Origin: Lentisphaerota bacterium
GTDB taxonomy: Bacteria; Verrucomicrobiota; Lentisphaeria; Victivallales; Victivallaceae
Length of the DNA stretch: 64,000 nucleotides
Direction of reading: 5' to 3'
Assembly (NCBI GenBank): GCA_015061745.1
Contig: SUWB01000008.1
Coordinates: 22,382-86,381 of the forward strand
Each line of letters starts with the position of its first letter. Positions within the stretch are counted from its first letter, which is position 1. A model generated the notes under the pieces. It was not told the origin of the DNA. It searched no databases and saw only the letters and a list, made by a program, of their open reading frames with translations. Shown in pieces: positions 1 through 9,735 of the stretch. A program made the translations under genes and the position numbers.

Positions 1-1
1 A

Positions 2-562
2 GTCATCTGTCTGGTGCTGGGCGGAATGAGCGTGCGTTCACCTTACAGCTGGATCGGCAGCCAGCGTAAAATTATGCAGATGCTGGCAGTTGAACCGGTT
101 TTTCTGCTGATGATCGTGGCTCTTTATCTGCGGGACGGAACCTTTTTAGGAAGTGACCTTTTTGCAAAAGGCGATCCCCTGCTGCCCTCTATGCCCCTGC
201 TCTTTCTGGCATTTCTCTGTGCCGTGGCCATTGAATTTGAAAAGTCCCCCTTTGACCTGGCAAGTTCCCACCACGCCCATCAGGAGATCGTCAAAGGAGT
301 AACTCTGGAATACTCCGGGCCTTTTCTGGGTCTGATTGAGATCGCACATTTTTATGAGATTGCCTTTTTCTTCGGACTGATGATGGCCTTCTGGCACACC
401 AACATCATCATTGCCCTGCTTCTGGCCCTGGGCGGACTTGTCTTTATGGTGGTCCTGGACAACTCCTTTGCGCGTCTGACGCCCAACTGGATGCTGAAGT
501 TTATGTGGACCTTTCCTCTTTCTATGGCATTGGCAAATCTTATCTGGTTATGGGTGAAATAA
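2..562 (+). CDS. echB: Ech-type hydrogenase membrane subunit (EchB/NuoH-like), 5' truncated by window edge
   Basis: Open from window start; hydrophobic NuoH-like segments (SPFDLASSHHAHQEIVKG...EYSGPFLGLIEIAHFYE); followed by EchC-D-E-F-like ORFs. Confidence 0.8.
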   Translation, partial: VICLVLGGMSVRSPYSWIGSQRKIMQMLAVEPVFLLMIVALYLRDGTFLGSDLFAKGDPLLPSMPLLFLAFLCAVAIEFEKSPFDLASSHHAHQEIVKGVTLEYSGPFLGLIEIAHFYEIAFFFGLMMAFWHTNIIIALLLALGGLVFMVVLDNSFARLTPNWMLKFMWTFPLSMALANLIWLWVK

Positions 563-1072
563 ATGAGTAAAGCAATATCCAAATCTCCGTGGGTGGTACA
601 TTTCAACTGCAACAGCTGCAACGGCTGTGACATTGAATTTCTCGCCTGCCTGACACCGACCTATGATGTGGAACGCTTCGGAGTGCTCCACGTGGGCAAC
701 CCCAAACACGCGGACGTTCTGGTGGTCACCGGTTCCGTCAATTTCCGCAACCGTCACGTTTTGAAAAACGTTTATGACCAGATGCCCGACCCCAAAGTGG
801 TGGTGGCAATGGGAGTTTGTCCCGCCACCGGCGGTATTTTTGCCGACTGCTACAATGTGGTGGGCGGAGTGGGTTCTGTCATTCCGGTGGATGTCCACGT
901 TCCGGGCTGCCCCCCGAAACCTGAAGCGATGATTGACGGCATCATTGAAGCTGTGGGTATCCTTGAAAAGAAGCGGCAGGGACTCGCTGTTGATCCGCCC
1001 CTGCTTGAAGTGCAGACAGTCAAGGGTCCTGCCCCGGCTCCCGCTCCTGAAGCAGAGACAAAAAAACCGTAA
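563..1072 (+). CDS. echC: [NiFe] hydrogenase small subunit, EchC/NuoB-like
   Basis: FNCNSCNGCDIEFLACLTP...VVAMGVCPATGG...VPGCPPKPEAMIDG: NuoB-like proximal FeS cluster motifs. Confidence 0.88.
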   Translation: MSKAISKSPWVVHFNCNSCNGCDIEFLACLTPTYDVERFGVLHVGNPKHADVLVVTGSVNFRNRHVLKNVYDQMPDPKVVVAMGVCPATGGIFADCYNVVGGVGSVIPVDVHVPGCPPKPEAMIDGIIEAVGILEKKRQGLAVDPPLLEVQTVKGPAPAPAPEAETKKP

Positions 1073-1092
1073 CCTTGTGAGGCAACAATACT

Positions 1093-1524
1093 ATGATGCA
1101 AGTAAATGAAACGCTGACTCTTGAAAATCAGCTTGAAAAAATCGGAGCTCTTCAACATCAGGGATACCGTTTTGTGACGATGACCGTGGTGGATAAAGGA
1201 GAGGAGTTTGACATCTTTTACCACTTCGATCTGGAGTATGAACTGCATACTTGTAAACTGGAACTGAAAAAAGGCGATCCCCTGCCCAGTATTTCAGGAG
1301 TCTGTTTCCCCGCAGTCGTGGTGGAAAATGAAATACAGGATCTTTTCGGCATTACCGTTACGGGTCTTGTTATTGATTACGAAAAACATTTTATTCTGGC
1401 TCCCGATGCTCCGGCACAGCCTTTCTGCCGGGTTCCCGGCGTAGGCGTTACCGCTGTGGCAAGAGATGCCAATGGAAACCTGACCGCCCCGGCGGTCCCT
1501 CAGGAAAAGGAAGGTGAAAAATGA
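1093..1524 (+). CDS. echD: Ech hydrogenase subunit D (NuoC-like 30 kDa subunit)
   Basis: Position between echC and echE; NuoC-like FPAVVVENEIQDLFGITVTGL. Confidence 0.75.
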   Translation: MMQVNETLTLENQLEKIGALQHQGYRFVTMTVVDKGEEFDIFYHFDLEYELHTCKLELKKGDPLPSISGVCFPAVVVENEIQDLFGITVTGLVIDYEKHFILAPDAPAQPFCRVPGVGVTAVARDANGNLTAPAVPQEKEGEK

Positions 1525-2594
1525 GTATGCTTGTACCTTTCGGTCCTCAGCACCCGGTGCTCCCTGAGCCCCTGCAGCTCCGTCTTGAACTCAACGACGA
1601 AAAAGTCGTTTCCGCCGTTCCCGTGGTGGGCTACGTCCACCGGGGACTGGAAAAACTGGCCGAACAAAAAGATTTCGTTCAGGACACGTTCCTTATTGAA
1701 CGGGTCTGCGGCATTTGCAGTTTTATGCATTCAATGGCTTACAGTATGGGCATTGAGGAGCTGATGAATATTGAAGTTCCCGACCGGGCAAGATATTTGC
1801 GGGTGATCTGGGCGGAACTCCACCGGATGCACAGTCATCTGCTGGCCCTGGGACTTCTGGCTGATGCCTTCGGCTTTGAAAATCTCTTTTACAATATCTG
1901 GAAGATCCGGGAAGAAATTATGGATGCTATGGAATGTACCACCGGAGCCCGGGTTATGCTGGGAACGTGCTGCATCGGCGGTGTCAGAAAAGATATTTCA
2001 CCGGAACAAGCCAAATTTGTGCTGGAAAAACTGGCAAACTTTGAAAAAATGTTCAAACGTTCTTCCGAAGTCCTTATGGGCGATTACAGTGTTAAAGAAC
2101 GTCTCGCAGGCGTCGGGATCATCGACGGTAAAAAGGCTTATGAAATGGGTGCCGTCGGCCCCACTCTCAGAGGCAGCGGCATTGCAAAGGACCACCGTAT
2201 GACGGGATATGCCGCCTACGGTGAACTGGGTTTTGAACCCGTCGTTGAAACAGACGGCGACTGTTACAGCCGCACAATGGTGCGGATCAGAGAGCTTTAT
2301 CAGTCAATGAACCTTGTCCGTGAAGCTCTTGCCAAACTTCCTGCCGGCGATTTGAAAACTCCTTTCAAAGGAAATCCTGCCGGTGAGGCCGCCGTCCGGG
2401 TGGAACAGCCCCGGGGCGAAGTGCTTTACTATCTCCGCGGAAACGGAACAGATAAGTTGGACCGCTTGCGGATAAGGACTCCTACATTCGCCAACATCGC
2501 CCCGCTGCTCACGATGCTTGTGGGCTGCAATCTGCCTGACGTGGCGGTGATTATTCTTTCCATTGATCCCTGTATCAGCTGTACGGAGCGTTAA
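1521..2594 (+). CDS. echE: Ech-type [NiFe] hydrogenase large subunit
   Basis: GPQHPVLPEPLQL; RVCGICSFMHS (L1) and DPCISCTER (L2) Ni-ligand motifs. Confidence 0.9.
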   Translation: MSMLVPFGPQHPVLPEPLQLRLELNDEKVVSAVPVVGYVHRGLEKLAEQKDFVQDTFLIERVCGICSFMHSMAYSMGIEELMNIEVPDRARYLRVIWAELHRMHSHLLALGLLADAFGFENLFYNIWKIREEIMDAMECTTGARVMLGTCCIGGVRKDISPEQAKFVLEKLANFEKMFKRSSEVLMGDYSVKERLAGVGIIDGKKAYEMGAVGPTLRGSGIAKDHRMTGYAAYGELGFEPVVETDGDCYSRTMVRIRELYQSMNLVREALAKLPAGDLKTPFKGNPAGEAAVRVEQPRGEVLYYLRGNGTDKLDRLRIRTPTFANIAPLLTMLVGCNLPDVAVIILSIDPCISCTER

Positions 2595-2595
2595 A

Positions 2596-2910
2596 ATGCG
2601 TCTTTTTTCCATATTCAAAGATATTCTCGGCAATCTGGTCAAAGGTCCCGTCACCCGTGACTACCCCTTTGAGAAGCGTGAACCCTTCCCCGGCGAAAGA
2701 GGAAAACTTGTCATCGAAGAAGACAAGTGTATTTTCTGCGGACTCTGTGCCAAGAAGTGTCCTTCCAACGCCATACAGGTCAGCCGCAACCCCAAAGAGT
2801 GGCGGTTTGAAAAGTTCCGCTGCATCCTCTGCGGCACTTGCGTTGACGGCTGTCCTAAAAAATGTCTGAAACTGCTGCCCCGGCTGGCAGAAACAGAAGA
2901 AAAACAATAA
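2596..2910 (+). CDS. echF: 2x[4Fe-4S] ferredoxin-like subunit EchF
   Basis: CIFCGLCAKKCP and CILCGTCVDGCP; in-frame ATG at 2596 just after the echE stop. Confidence 0.85.
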   Translation: MRLFSIFKDILGNLVKGPVTRDYPFEKREPFPGERGKLVIEEDKCIFCGLCAKKCPSNAIQVSRNPKEWRFEKFRCILCGTCVDGCPKKCLKLLPRLAETEEKQ

Positions 2911-2938
2911 CATCTTTTTCCGGGAGTTGTTCCGGAAT

Positions 2939-2976
2939 ACAGAGGAAATGAGCGTTCAAAAGTTCATTTCCTCTGT
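2939..2976. terminator. Hairpin terminator after the ech operon
   Basis: ACAGAGGAAATGA...TCATTTCCTCTGT 13-bp arms, then TATAAAT. Confidence 0.6.
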
Positions 2977-3220
2977 TATAAATCCACCGGGATCCCGGTA
3001 TGTTTGGCGGAAGAAGAAAATTTCTCCCGGAATAGTGGATTATCAAAGAGATACACGTAAAATTTTTTTTGCATTTTAATTTTTTCCCATTGATTTGTCA
3101 CTGTTTCCGGTATATATTACAGTGTTGTTACCTGAAAAAATTTCCGGTCACAGTTTTTTTCTGCATACGGAAACTTTATTTCGACTTTTACAGTTCGGTT
3201 ACAGAAATTTGGAGGAGCGT

Positions 3221-4264
3221 ATGAAAAAATACCGTTTGCTTTTTTTGTCTGATACCCAACATTCTCTTTTCACCTTGATAGAACTTCTTGTAAGCAAAGC
3301 TTGTCAAATATGTGTTTATATCTTGCGAAAAATTGCCTCTTGCCTTAATACTTGCCGTTGCAATTCTTCAAAATGCGGGATTGTCGGTTTTGCGGATGCA
3401 AAAACGGCAATCCACCAAAAGTTTTTGGCAAGGATGGATGGGGCCCGGGGAAGGAAGGGAGAACCTTTTTTCAAAAAGGGTTCCCTTCCTTCCCCGGCTC
3501 CTTTCACCTTGATCGAACTTCTGGTCGTTATTGCGATCATTGCCATTCTCGCAGCGATGCTGCTGCCTGCTCTTCAACAGGCAAGAGAACGGGCCCATAC
3601 CGTCAGCTGTTCAAGCAATCTGAAACAGCTGGGGACCTATTTCCAATACTACGCTTCCGACAACGGCGGATTCCTGATGCCCAGCCGCCAGTTCCGCGGC
3701 CAGTCCGCCTGGGTGGCGACCAGTACAAAGTATGCCCCCTGGTATGAATATATTGCCATTGATTATGTGGCAGGCAGTCAGAAATCCAAGATCAAGACCG
3801 CTCAGGCAAGCAAAGTTTTTCTCTGCCCCGGAGATAAAAAACCCCGTACTCACTACACCAGCTTTGAAATCTATTTGAGCTACGGTGCCAACGGCGGTAT
3901 CGGCGGCTGCTACACCCAGTTTACAAGTCCTGTGACTTACGGCAAACACGGGTATCTTCTGAAAAATGACGGCAAGGCTCATCATCTTTCCAAAATCGTT
4001 ATTTTCGGTGATACCTGGGCCTATTACCGTACCCCCGAAACAAGCGGCGACTGGTCAAAGGGTGCTTACTCATCTATGTATCTTTTCGGTCAGGCCCGTT
4101 CCAATGTGGGCCGTTTCGGAGCTCACGGCAAAAGTATGAACCGGGCACATCTGGACGGTCACGTTTCAAATGCAAAGTATTTTGAGTATTACAACACTAC
4201 AGGCGGTGCCGATTTGTGGAATATCTGTGACAACAGATATTTAAGCAGAACGTTCGCTCCGTAA
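3221..4264 (+). CDS. Prepilin-type N-terminal cleavage/methylation, H-X9-DG pseudopilin with duplicated FTLIELLV
   Basis: RBS GGAGGA before ATG 3221; LFTLIELLV at 3269 and [28 protein letters not shown] at 3503; C-terminal [12 protein letters not shown]. Confidence 0.85.
   Translation: MKKYRLLFLSDTQHSLFTLIELLVSKACQICVYILRKIASCLNTCRCNSSKCGIVGFADAKTAIHQKFLARMDGARGRKGEPFFKKGSLPSPAPFTLIELLVVIAIIAILAAMLLPALQQARERAHTVSCSSNLKQLGTYFQYYASDNGGFLMPSRQFRGQSAWVATSTKYAPWYEYIAIDYVAGSQKSKIKTAQASKVFLCPGDKKPRTHYTSFEIYLSYGANGGIGGCYTQFTSPVTYGKHGYLLKNDGKAHHLSKIVIFGDTWAYYRTPETSGDWSKGAYSSMYLFGQARSNVGRFGAHGKSMNRAHLDGHVSNAKYFEYYNTTGGADLWNICDNRYLSRTFAP
3378..3413. repeat. Imperfect inverted repeat inside pseudopilin leader insert
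   Basis: GGATTGTCGGTTTTGC / GCAAAAACGGCAATCC, 14/16 pairing, loop GGAT. Confidence 0.7.
3447..3495. repeat. Long inverted repeat inside pseudopilin leader insert
   Basis: GGGGAAGGAAGGGAGAACCTTTTT / AAAAAGGGTTCCCTTCCTTCCCC. Confidence 0.85.
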
Positions 4265-4287
4265 AAAATAAGGAAAGCAACATAAAA

Positions 4288-7200
4288 ATGAAACGTTTTT
4301 TTCTCACAACTGTATTGCTGGCAGCAACACTTGTCAGCGGTGAAAATCTGCTGACAAACAGCTCTTTTGAAAGCACCCTGCCCCTGAAAAAACATAAGTG
4401 GAAGGTGGAACTTTTCAAAGAGTGGAACTGTATCCTCAACAGCAGTTCCCTCAAAGGGGACATACTTCTGGCAACTCCCGGATACAAGAGCAAGCAGGCT
4501 GTCCGGCTCAGAACTCTGGGCAAAGAGGGCTTCAATGCCGTCACCTATGCCAAAGATTTTCCTGTCACCCAGGGACAGAAAGTGACCGCTTCTGTTATGC
4601 TCAAAGGTAAAGGCAACGGTTATATCCGTGTTTACTACCTTGATAAAAACGGAAAATATCTCAAAAATTATACGATGCAGGGAACCTACGCAAAAAGTGA
4701 ATTTGCTCCGCTGCTGGTCAAATTCACCGTTCCTGCAGGAGTTGCAAAGATCCGTTACAGTCTGCAAACTCTGCGAAACAATGCAGACGTCATTTTTGAC
4801 GATGCAAAACTCGAGATCGAATCAGGGGAACTCCTTGAAAACAATATGCTCCGTGTCACTTTCAATCCCCGTCTGGGCGGCGGTATCGCCTCTTTTTACT
4901 GGAAAGAAAAAAATTACGAATTCACCTCCCCCAAAACCATTATCCGGGGCGGCGGTATGGCCAACTGCGTCATTCCCGCCAACCGCATACCGGGTGTTTT
5001 CTACAATCAGCCTTTCGTCAGAAAATCTGCCGCTGCCAATACCATTTCTTATGAAGCCCGCGTTGCCGCAGGTCCTATGCAGGATCTTGCAATGACCCGC
5101 ACCTATACCTTGCTCCCCGATGGGATCAAGATGGAAATCACCCTTGCCAACAAAGGGAAAAAAACGCAGGATATCAGCTGGAGGATCCAGAATTTCATCA
5201 GTTCCGCCAAAGGTGTCTGGTCCTGGCCGACTCCTGACTGGATCACCATTTTCCGTCAGACGGGCAAGCCCCTCAACGGTTTGAACTCCGTCGTGCAGGA
5301 TCTTTTCCGTGCCGGCTGGGAAGCCAAATATTATGAAGAACTCAAAGCAACGCTCCTTTTTGAGGTGGAAACCAATGATATCCGCCGTCTTTACTGCTTC
5401 TTTAATATGTTCCCCCGCACCAGCACCGCAGAGTGGTATTACCGTGAATTCAAACTGGCTCCCGGAGCAGAAAAGAAGTTGGTTTCCAAGATCCGTCTGC
5501 TGAAAAATCAGGAAAAGTTTTATGCTGATGCTCACGGCAAAACACAAAAATTTGAAGTCCTTGAACCTATCAAGATGCCCAAAGCTCCTGCAAAAGCAAA
5601 TATAACTCCTGTTTTCAAAGATTACTTTCCCTATGTGGGCGGCGGCGGCAACCTCAATCAGCCTGAAATGGCAGGGTTCACCAAACGTATTTCCTATCCT
5701 CAGAGCTATGCCATTCTTATTGAACGTCTTTTCCGTATCCAGACCGATGCCTATTTGAACTCCTTTGCTCCGGGACGACTGATCTACGGCGGTATGCACC
5801 AGTATCTGTGGAAAAAAGACGGCACTCACACTTTGGGCGAAATGATCAAACGTTTTGACCAGAAATATTTTCTTTCCACCCTTTTCCTCTACCGTGAAGA
5901 TGTGGATGTCCAGAAATATATGAAGGAAAAATGGCCCAAACTTCACCAGACGATGACTCATCCTGAACTGCAGCGTTTCATCAAAAAGTATCAGAAGCAC
6001 ATCCCTGTGATCTATACCGGTGACGAACTGCTGCCCCAGAATGTGGATGTGATGCTCAAGGTCAACGAAGAATTGAGCAAGATTCTGCCCAAACATATTC
6101 TGCCTTTCCCTTACTTGAATTCCTCAGCAGTGGACATTCTGCCCTATGTGCCGGTTTTTGTCGGTGACTGGTATCCGATCAAACGCCCCACCGCTTCAGG
6201 CAGAAATCCCTGGAACGTTTATCCTGAGTTTTCAGCTCTGGTCAAACGGGCCGGTGACACCCCTGTCTGGTTTATGCCTCAGGGATTTGCCGGTTCCGGT
6301 CTGACACTCGGAACGACTGTCTACGCTTTCCCCACCCCCGGAGAAACCCGTCTGATGCTCAATCTGGCCATTGCCGCCGGTGTCAAAGGAATCGGCTGGC
6401 ACGGATTCCCCTCCGGAACCTGGCCCTGGATGATGAATTACAGTATGTACCGTTACTCCTTCCTGGGCGGTGCCGGTCAGAAAAGCCCTGCCTGGGCCGC
6501 GGTCAAAGATGTGGGCCGAATCATCGCTTCAGCAGGACCTCTTTTCGTCCAATCCCGTCCCGCAGCCCTGCCCAAAAACTTCAAAATCGAGTGTGCTGAA
6601 TTCACCTCCTACAACAAATTCTACTCAGGTCCCGCTGTCAAGGCTTACGCATTGAAAGCCGAACAGGGAACACTCTTTGTCATCATCAATCAGAATCCGG
6701 TCAAAAACGAAAAATGCAAGGTCACTCTGCCCGGTCCCAAAGCCTTTGATATGGTCAAAGCGGCCTCTGTACCTTTGCAGCTGGCTCTGGACCTTGCTCC
6801 CGGCGATGGGGCCTATATCTACTGCGGCAAGGATCTCAAAGAACTTGACAGTTCTTTTGCATCCCGTTTCCGTGCTGAGCGTGCCCGTTATCTGCTCCGG
6901 AGCGACATTGCAGCCGGTTTCGGCATCAAAGCCGCCGATCCTGACACTTTCAAGAAGCTGCCTCCTTTGCAGGCTTTGAAAGCTCTTTTCAAAGAACAGG
7001 CCTTTCTTGAGAAAAAACTTGCTTCAGGCGAAGTCGGAAAGATCCTTGCCGATCTGGAAGAGACCCGGCAGACCCTCGACAAGATCGAGTTCCGTCTCTG
7101 CTGTGCCCTTGAGCTGACTGTGACGCCTGAAATGCGTAAAGCCACCAAGCGTTATGCCCGCTACGCTCCTCATCCGGACAAGAAGTTCCAGGCCATCCGT

Positions 7201-7389
7201 ATGGATCTTGCCAAAGCCTTTGCTCACTTCTACGCCCTTGCGGACAAGGTGGAAACAGGGGGCGGTTTCAAGGCCGCTGCCAATTTGAAGCAGGTCAAAG
7301 CCGCTGCATTGAAAGCCGCCCGTGATGCTCACAACTGGCTTGACAATCATCCCCGGCGCAATGAGATAGACGATCCCACTGCCCCCTGA
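4288..7389 (+). CDS. Large secreted protein, N-terminal carbohydrate-binding-like (LLTNSSFE) and glycoside-hydrolase-like regions, function unknown
   Basis: Signal peptide MKRFFLTTVLLAATLVSG; 1033 aa; 23 nt after the pseudopilin gene. Confidence 0.65.
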   Translation: MKRFFLTTVLLAATLVSGENLLTNSSFESTLPLKKHKWKVELFKEWNCILNSSSLKGDILLATPGYKSKQAVRLRTLGKEGFNAVTYAKDFPVTQGQKVTASVMLKGKGNGYIRVYYLDKNGKYLKNYTMQGTYAKSEFAPLLVKFTVPAGVAKIRYSLQTLRNNADVIFDDAKLEIESGELLENNMLRVTFNPRLGGGIASFYWKEKNYEFTSPKTIIRGGGMANCVIPANRIPGVFYNQPFVRKSAAANTISYEARVAAGPMQDLAMTRTYTLLPDGIKMEITLANKGKKTQDISWRIQNFISSAKGVWSWPTPDWITIFRQTGKPLNGLNSVVQDLFRAGWEAKYYEELKATLLFEVETNDIRRLYCFFNMFPRTSTAEWYYREFKLAPGAEKKLVSKIRLLKNQEKFYADAHGKTQKFEVLEPIKMPKAPAKANITPVFKDYFPYVGGGGNLNQPEMAGFTKRISYPQSYAILIERLFRIQTDAYLNSFAPGRLIYGGMHQYLWKKDGTHTLGEMIKRFDQKYFLSTLFLYREDVDVQKYMKEKWPKLHQTMTHPELQRFIKKYQKHIPVIYTGDELLPQNVDVMLKVNEELSKILPKHILPFPYLNSSAVDILPYVPVFVGDWYPIKRPTASGRNPWNVYPEFSALVKRAGDTPVWFMPQGFAGSGLTLGTTVYAFPTPGETRLMLNLAIAAGVKGIGWHGFPSGTWPWMMNYSMYRYSFLGGAGQKSPAWAAVKDVGRIIASAGPLFVQSRPAALPKNFKIECAEFTSYNKFYSGPAVKAYALKAEQGTLFVIINQNPVKNEKCKVTLPGPKAFDMVKAASVPLQLALDLAPGDGAYIYCGKDLKELDSSFASRFRAERARYLLRSDIAAGFGIKAADPDTFKKLPPLQALKALFKEQAFLEKKLASGEVGKILADLEETRQTLDKIEFRLCCALELTVTPEMRKATKRYARYAPHPDKKFQAIRMDLAKAFAHFYALADKVETGGGFKAAANLKQVKAAALKAARDAHNWLDNHPRRNEIDDPTAP

Positions 7390-7390
7390 T

Positions 7391-7530
7391 AAAAAGGTTG
7401 AGGGAGTTGGGGCGGGCCGAAACGTCGGCTTCGGAATAACTCGCAGCTGTAACTAGCTGCGAGAATCGAAAACTGAAGTTCCCTTTTCCCCTTGTCACGG
7501 CGTAGTTCAACGAAGCCGGAAAACCTTTTT
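7391..7530. repeat. Nested fold-back element
   Basis: Outer AAAAAGGTT/AACCTTTTT, middle GGCTTCG/CGAAGCC, inner CTCGCAGCT/AGCTGCGAG. Confidence 0.5.
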
Positions 7531-7536
7531 CAGTAA

Positions 7537-7575
7537 CGCTTTTAATTTTTGACAAAAAGTCAAAAATTAAAAGCG
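7537..7575. repeat. Perfect 17-bp inverted repeat, AAAAA loop
   Basis: CGCTTTTAATTTTTGAC-AAAAA-GTCAAAAATTAAAAGCG. Confidence 0.9.
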
Positions 7576-7650
7576 GTCTGTAAAAACTTTCTGGGGAAAA
7601 TAGTTTTCTTACCTACCCGTAATGGGAACAGAGCCAAAAATATACGCAGT

Positions 7651-7671
7651 GCCCCGGGAATTTCCCGGGGC
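7651..7671. terminator. GC-rich hairpin (terminator or 5' leader hairpin)
   Basis: GCCCCGGGAA-T-TTCCCGGGGC followed by TTTAATGTTTT. Confidence 0.5.
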
Positions 7672-7701
7672 TTTAATGTTTTGCAGAAAGGTTGATTTTT
7701 T

Positions 7702-8601
7702 ATGCTCGGGGCTATTATCAGTCTTGTTTTCGTTGGTGCAAGCTGGACACTTGTCGGTGTCGTTATGGGGGCGGCCCCCAAGAAAAAGCTGGATCCGGCA
7801 GTGGTTCAGCTGACGGGAGCTGTCATCTCTTTTTCTGTGGCTCTGATGCTTCTGTTGTTCACCAATGTGGGCGTGCTCCCCTTCCGGGATCTTTTCTGGT
7901 GCGGCCTGGCCTACTTCAGTGCGGGTGCCATCAACTGTATTATGCAGATCCTTATGTCCAATGCTATGCAAAAAGGACCTAACGGAATCATCTGGGCAGT
8001 GATCCAATCGGCAATGATTTTCCCTTTTATGCTGGGGATCTTATTCTTTAATGTGGAGCCCCGTCTGATCCGTTTTGCCGGACTTTTCAGTATCTTGCTG
8101 TCGCTTCTGCTTTCAGGCGTATGCAAGCAGAATAATTTTCAGCACGGCAGTTGGAAAATGCTCACCTTTATCTCTTTTCTTCTGACCGGAGTCACTCAAA
8201 CCCTGGTCAGTCTGCCTTCTTACTTTGAAAGTTCCCAGGCTGTGACGCCTGTGTTCCGGACGATGTGTCTGGCCCTGGGGGTGCTCTTTATGTCATTCGG
8301 CCGCATCGTCACAATCAGAAAGGAGATCTCACTGAAAGCGAACCTGACTTCAAAATGGTTGTGGATTTTTTCTTTATCGCTTCAATTTTTCGGACTTTTC
8401 TTTGCCATTAAGCTGCAATATCCCTCTATGGACGCCCTTGCCAAACACGGTGCAGGTTCGTTAGCTTATCCTTTACTGGTGGGCTCCTGCGTGGTAGGAT
8501 TTTCGCTGTACAGCATTTTCTTTCTGAAAGAAAAAGTGACCCCGCTGCAATGGGGGGCACTGGTAAGCTGTCTGGCAGGGATCATTCTGATCTGTCTGTA
8601 A
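7702..8601 (+). CDS. DMT/EamA-like multi-pass transporter
   Basis: About 10 hydrophobic segments, start region with internal GA/SF motifs; 299 aa. Confidence 0.65.
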   Translation: MLGAIISLVFVGASWTLVGVVMGAAPKKKLDPAVVQLTGAVISFSVALMLLLFTNVGVLPFRDLFWCGLAYFSAGAINCIMQILMSNAMQKGPNGIIWAVIQSAMIFPFMLGILFFNVEPRLIRFAGLFSILLSLLLSGVCKQNNFQHGSWKMLTFISFLLTGVTQTLVSLPSYFESSQAVTPVFRTMCLALGVLFMSFGRIVTIRKEISLKANLTSKWLWIFSLSLQFFGLFFAIKLQYPSMDALAKHGAGSLAYPLLVGSCVVGFSLYSIFFLKEKVTPLQWGALVSCLAGIILICL

Positions 8602-8607
8602 AATTTT

Positions 8608-9510
8608 TCAGAGTACGGTAATAATAAGTCCTGCGATGATCAGGACAACACCGATGAATTTGGGCAGTGCGGGACGTTCTTTAAGAATGAAGATTCCCCC
8701 CAGAAGTCCGAAAATAAGTCCCAGCTGACGGAACACTTGAACGTATGACACGTTGCTCACATAATTCATTGCCATAAGAACTGTAATATAGGTCAGTGAA
8801 GCAAACGCTCCTGCGGCAAAAGGCATCCAGTTTTTTTCCTTGAAAAAGGAAGAAAAATTCTGCTTTTCACCGGGAAACACAAGTACAGCCAAGCCCATAA
8901 GAGTGCTCAGAAAAATACCGCGGGTGGAATAAAAGGTCATAGAAACAACAGGTTTGGCAAGATCCGGATAGGCTTCACGCAAGACGACCTGAGCCTGACT
9001 GTCACAAATGGTATATCCGGTAGTTCCGCAGGCCACCAGAAAGATGAAAAACATTCTTGAACTCAAGTAATCCTTGAAGTTGAAACTTGAAAAATCCTTC
9101 ATAGGCATCATCATACACCCCACAAAGACCACTCCCATTCCCAAAAGTGCCAGAGGCGTCAGAGGAGCCCCCCAGCTGCAAAGTGACGTGACCGCCGCCG
9201 TCAAAAGCAAGGGCAGAGAACGCATCATCGGATAAGCGGTCGACATTTCCATTGTCCTGTAAGCTCTCACCAGCCCCAGACAGTAACACAAATCAAAACT
9301 CACAGAACAAAGAACATAGACAAAAAACGCCCCGGGCAGGTCCGGCACATTGACAGGAGTCCACAGCTGGGTATGAAGCCACATAGAAGCCGCGGTCATA
9401 CAAATTACCGCATAAAAAGCAATACTCATCGTTGAGCGTTTGGCAAGAAGATTCCAGGAAGCGTGAAGCCCCGCAGAAAAGACGATCAAAAGAAAAGCAA
9501 ATAAACTCAT
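8608..9510 (-). CDS. EamA/DMT family transporter
   Basis: ~300 aa with ~10 TM segments; likely start MSLFAFLLIVFSAGLHASWNLLAKRS. Confidence 0.75.
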   Translation of the reverse strand: MSLFAFLLIVFSAGLHASWNLLAKRSTMSIAFYAVICMTAASMWLHTQLWTPVNVPDLPGAFFVYVLCSVSFDLCYCLGLVRAYRTMEMSTAYPMMRSLPLLLTAAVTSLCSWGAPLTPLALLGMGVVFVGCMMMPMKDFSSFNFKDYLSSRMFFIFLVACGTTGYTICDSQAQVVLREAYPDLAKPVVSMTFYSTRGIFLSTLMGLAVLVFPGEKQNFSSFFKEKNWMPFAAGAFASLTYITVLMAMNYVSNVSYVQVFRQLGLIFGLLGGIFILKERPALPKFIGVVLIIAGLIITVL

Positions 9511-9735
9511 TTCAAAGTGTCCGTAAAAATATTTCAGGCCGGAACACACACTTTCCGGCTCATTTCATAATATACCACCTGTAAGAGATTTATTCAAGAA
9601 AACTGCAAAAATTCCTTAATAAATCAATACTTTGCCAAAGTTCCTGATTCCGTGCCGGAAAATTTGACAAAAGCCCATTGGACTGTTATATTAAAAAGTT
9701 GTATAATACTTACCCTCAAAAAAAAGTCAACTCTT

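Noticed and set aside
3095-3220. Upstream start of the pseudopilin ORF at 3095
   Set aside because: ATG 3221 has a strong GGAGGA RBS and gives a typical short leader; the 3095 region contains the likely promoter
4822-6096. 424-aa minus-strand ORF
   Set aside because: Antisense to the 4288-7389 secreted-protein gene; composition typical of a shadow ORF
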